From NCBI RefSeq assembly GCF_039535235.1, contig NZ_BAAAWU010000001.1:4464001-4528000 (forward strand): a stretch of DNA of 64,000 nucleotides. The letters are read 5' to 3'. The translations under genes were made by a program, and so were the position numbers. Every line of letters begins with the position of its first letter. The stretch's first letter is position 1. Origin of the DNA: Streptomyces roseoviridis (GTDB lineage: Bacteria > Actinomycetota > Actinomycetes > Streptomycetales > Streptomycetaceae). Under the pieces are notes generated by a model. That model was not told the origin of the DNA. It ran no database searches and was given only the letters and a program-made list of their open reading frames with translations. Of the stretch, positions 62,685-64,000 are shown piece by piece.

Positions 62685-63473
62685 GTGACTTCGGCTGTGA
62701 GCGTCCCCAAGCACGGGGATACGGGAGAGCGGACGGCCGTCGCCGCGCGGGCGCGGCAGGTCGTCAAGGCCTACGGCTCCGGGGAGACCCGGGTCGTCGC
62801 GCTCGACCACGTCGACGTGGACATCGCCCGGGGCCGGTTCACGGCCATCATGGGGCCCTCGGGCTCGGGCAAGTCCACCCTCATGCACTGCCTCGCCGGT
62901 CTCGACACCGTCAGCGGCGGTCAGATCTTCCTCGGTGACACCGAGATCACCGGTCTGAAGGACAAGAAGCTGACCCGGCTCCGTCGCGACCGCGTCGGCT
63001 TCATCTTCCAGGCGTTCAACCTGCTGCCCACCCTGAACGCCCTGGAGAACATCACGCTGCCCATGGACATCGCCGGCCGCAAGCCCGACCAGGAGTGGCT
63101 GCGCCGGGTCGTCGACACCGTCGGCCTCGGCGAGCGCCTCAAGCACCGGCCCAACCAGCTGTCCGGCGGCCAGCAGCAGCGCGTCGCCGTGGCCCGGGCC
63201 CTCGCCGCCCGGCCCGAGATCATCTTCGGTGACGAGCCGACCGGAAACCTCGACTCGCGCGCCGGCGCCGAAGTCCTCGGCTTCCTGCGGCAGTCCGTCG
63301 ACGAGCTCGGCCAGACCATCGTCATGGTCACCCACGACCCCGTCGCCGCCTCCTACGCCGACCGCGTCCTCTACCTCGCCGACGGCCGGATCGTCGACGA
63401 GATGCAGGCGCCGACCGCCGAGCAGGTCCTCGACCGCATGAAGGACTTCGACGCCCGGGGGCGTACGTCATGA
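62685..63473 (+). CDS. ABC transporter ATP-binding protein (MacB/LolD type)
   Basis: A 262-residue ATPase with Walker A GPSGSGKST, Q-loop FIFQAFNLLPTLNALENI (the pattern of MacB/LolD ATPases), signature LSGGQQQRVAVARAL, Walker B IIFGDEPTGNLDS and H-loop VMVTHDP. GTG 62685 with GGAG 7 bp upstream. The stop overlaps the permease start (ATGA). It probably exports a peptide, lipid or drug; the divergent neighbour is also an exporter. Confidence 0.94.
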   Translation: MTSAVSVPKHGDTGERTAVAARARQVVKAYGSGETRVVALDHVDVDIARGRFTAIMGPSGSGKSTLMHCLAGLDTVSGGQIFLGDTEITGLKDKKLTRLRRDRVGFIFQAFNLLPTLNALENITLPMDIAGRKPDQEWLRRVVDTVGLGERLKHRPNQLSGGQQQRVAVARALAARPEIIFGDEPTGNLDSRAGAEVLGFLRQSVDELGQTIVMVTHDPVAASYADRVLYLADGRIVDEMQAPTAEQVLDRMKDFDARGRTS

Positions 63474-64000
63474 CCGTCCTGAAGACCTCCCTGCGCAGCT
63501 TCCTCGCGCACAAGGGCCGCATGGCGCTGTCCGCCGTCGCCGTCCTGCTCTCCGTCGCCTTCGTCTGCGGCACCCTGGTGTTCAGCGACACCATGAACAC
63601 CACCTTCGACAAGCTCTTCGCCACCACCGCGTCCGACGTCACCGTCAGCCCGAAGGACGCCGCCGCGAACGACGAGATACCGCAGAACGGCCGCCCGGCC
63701 GCCCTGCCCGCCTCCGTGGCCGACCAGGTCAGGAGCGTCGCGGGCGTCCGCGCCGTCCAGGGCGGCGTCGTGTCGATGTCCGTCACCGTCGTCGACTCGC
63801 GCGACGAGAACATCGGCCCGACCTCCGGCGCCCCGACCATCGCCGGGAACTGGTCGCCCAACGAGCTGCGGTCGGTGGAGATCGCCTCCGGCCACGAGCC
63901 GCGCGGCCCCACCGACGTCCTCGTCGACGAGGCCACCGCCGACAAGCACCACCTGAAGATCGGTGACGAGCTGCGCACCATCGCCGTCACCGGCGACTTC
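63470..64000 (+). CDS. FtsX-like ABC transporter permease (partial, continues beyond window)
   Basis: The first 177 residues of a MacB/FtsX-type permease are present. One transmembrane helix (AHKGRMALSAVAVLLSVAFVCGTLVFSD) is followed by the start of the large extracellular MacB-like domain. ATG 63470 overlaps the end of the ATPase gene. Confidence 0.92.
   Translation, partial: MTVLKTSLRSFLAHKGRMALSAVAVLLSVAFVCGTLVFSDTMNTTFDKLFATTASDVTVSPKDAAANDEIPQNGRPAALPASVADQVRSVAGVRAVQGGVVSMSVTVVDSRDENIGPTSGAPTIAGNWSPNELRSVEIASGHEPRGPTDVLVDEATADKHHLKIGDELRTIAVTGDF

Noticed and set aside
62387..62767. A 127-residue N-terminal extension of the DHA2 exporter
   Set aside because: Basic low-complexity sequence with no family match, overlapping the promoter region of the divergent ABC operon.

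Overview
This is a 64-kb piece of chromosome from a Streptomyces or a very close relative. The base composition is about 70-75% GC with strongly GC-biased third codon positions. The window also carries genus-typical genes: an SsgA-like sporulation protein, a tricorn protease homologue, an Rpf/YabE-type cell-wall lysin, a protein O-mannosyltransferase, a LAXTG surface protein, the tamR/tam pair and a galTEK operon. Gene order resembles what I remember of the S. coelicolor SCO31xx region, running backwards. I found no rRNA, insertion sequence, integrase or CRISPR array. One tRNA gene is present.

Layout. 1-7 kb: end of a GNAT acetyltransferase, tricorn protease, and a TetR regulator with two near-identical palindromic operators in front of an MMPL exporter. 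7-11.5 kb: SsgA-like protein, an ECF nickel/cobalt transporter (cbiM-Q-O) and a beta-lactamase-fold hydrolase. 11.5-14.6 kb: a small accessory patch with a GntR regulator/YdcF operon, twin palindromic operators, a truncated ATPase gene, the remnant of an EamA transporter, and a YbaK-type deacylase. 14.8-24.1 kb: conserved housekeeping block (PBP, pmt, rsmI, zinc-ribbon protein, tatD, rpfB-like, rsmA, ispE). 24-33 kb: secreted propeller, acyltransferase, Uma2 nuclease, ABC-F, and two tandem paralogous PQQ-propeller membrane proteins. 33-38.3 kb: a degenerate LuxR response regulator, galTEK, and an intact LuxR regulator. 38.3-41.5 kb: tamR/tam, TetR/desaturase. 41.7-50.2 kb: ppc, LAXTG surface protein, pth, rplY, prs, glmU, tRNA-Gln(UUG).

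50-59 kb is the most distinctive part. A HTH protein with a LAGLIDADG-like C-terminus ends 6 bp before the tRNA-Gln gene. It faces an orphan histidine kinase. Then comes a compact cluster of nucleic-acid-directed effector domains with SUKH-type immunity domains: a YwqJ-type deaminase followed by a SUKH-3 protein on one strand, and on the other a WHH (HNH-fold) nuclease-SUKH fusion followed by a 1023-residue YrhB-like/disordered/deaminase/SUKH-4 fusion. Catalytic motifs of both deaminases and of the WHH domain look intact. No secretion signal is visible, and two of the three toxin-like domains share a polypeptide with an immunity-like domain, so an intracellular role is a real possibility.

59-64 kb: coiled-coil protein, a repeat-rich intergenic region with a possible leader peptide, an MmyB-type XRE regulator, a DHA2 drug exporter with an expanded repeat loop, and the start of a MacB/FtsX-type ABC exporter that runs off the window.

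Protein families were recognised by eye from motifs; no database search was run.
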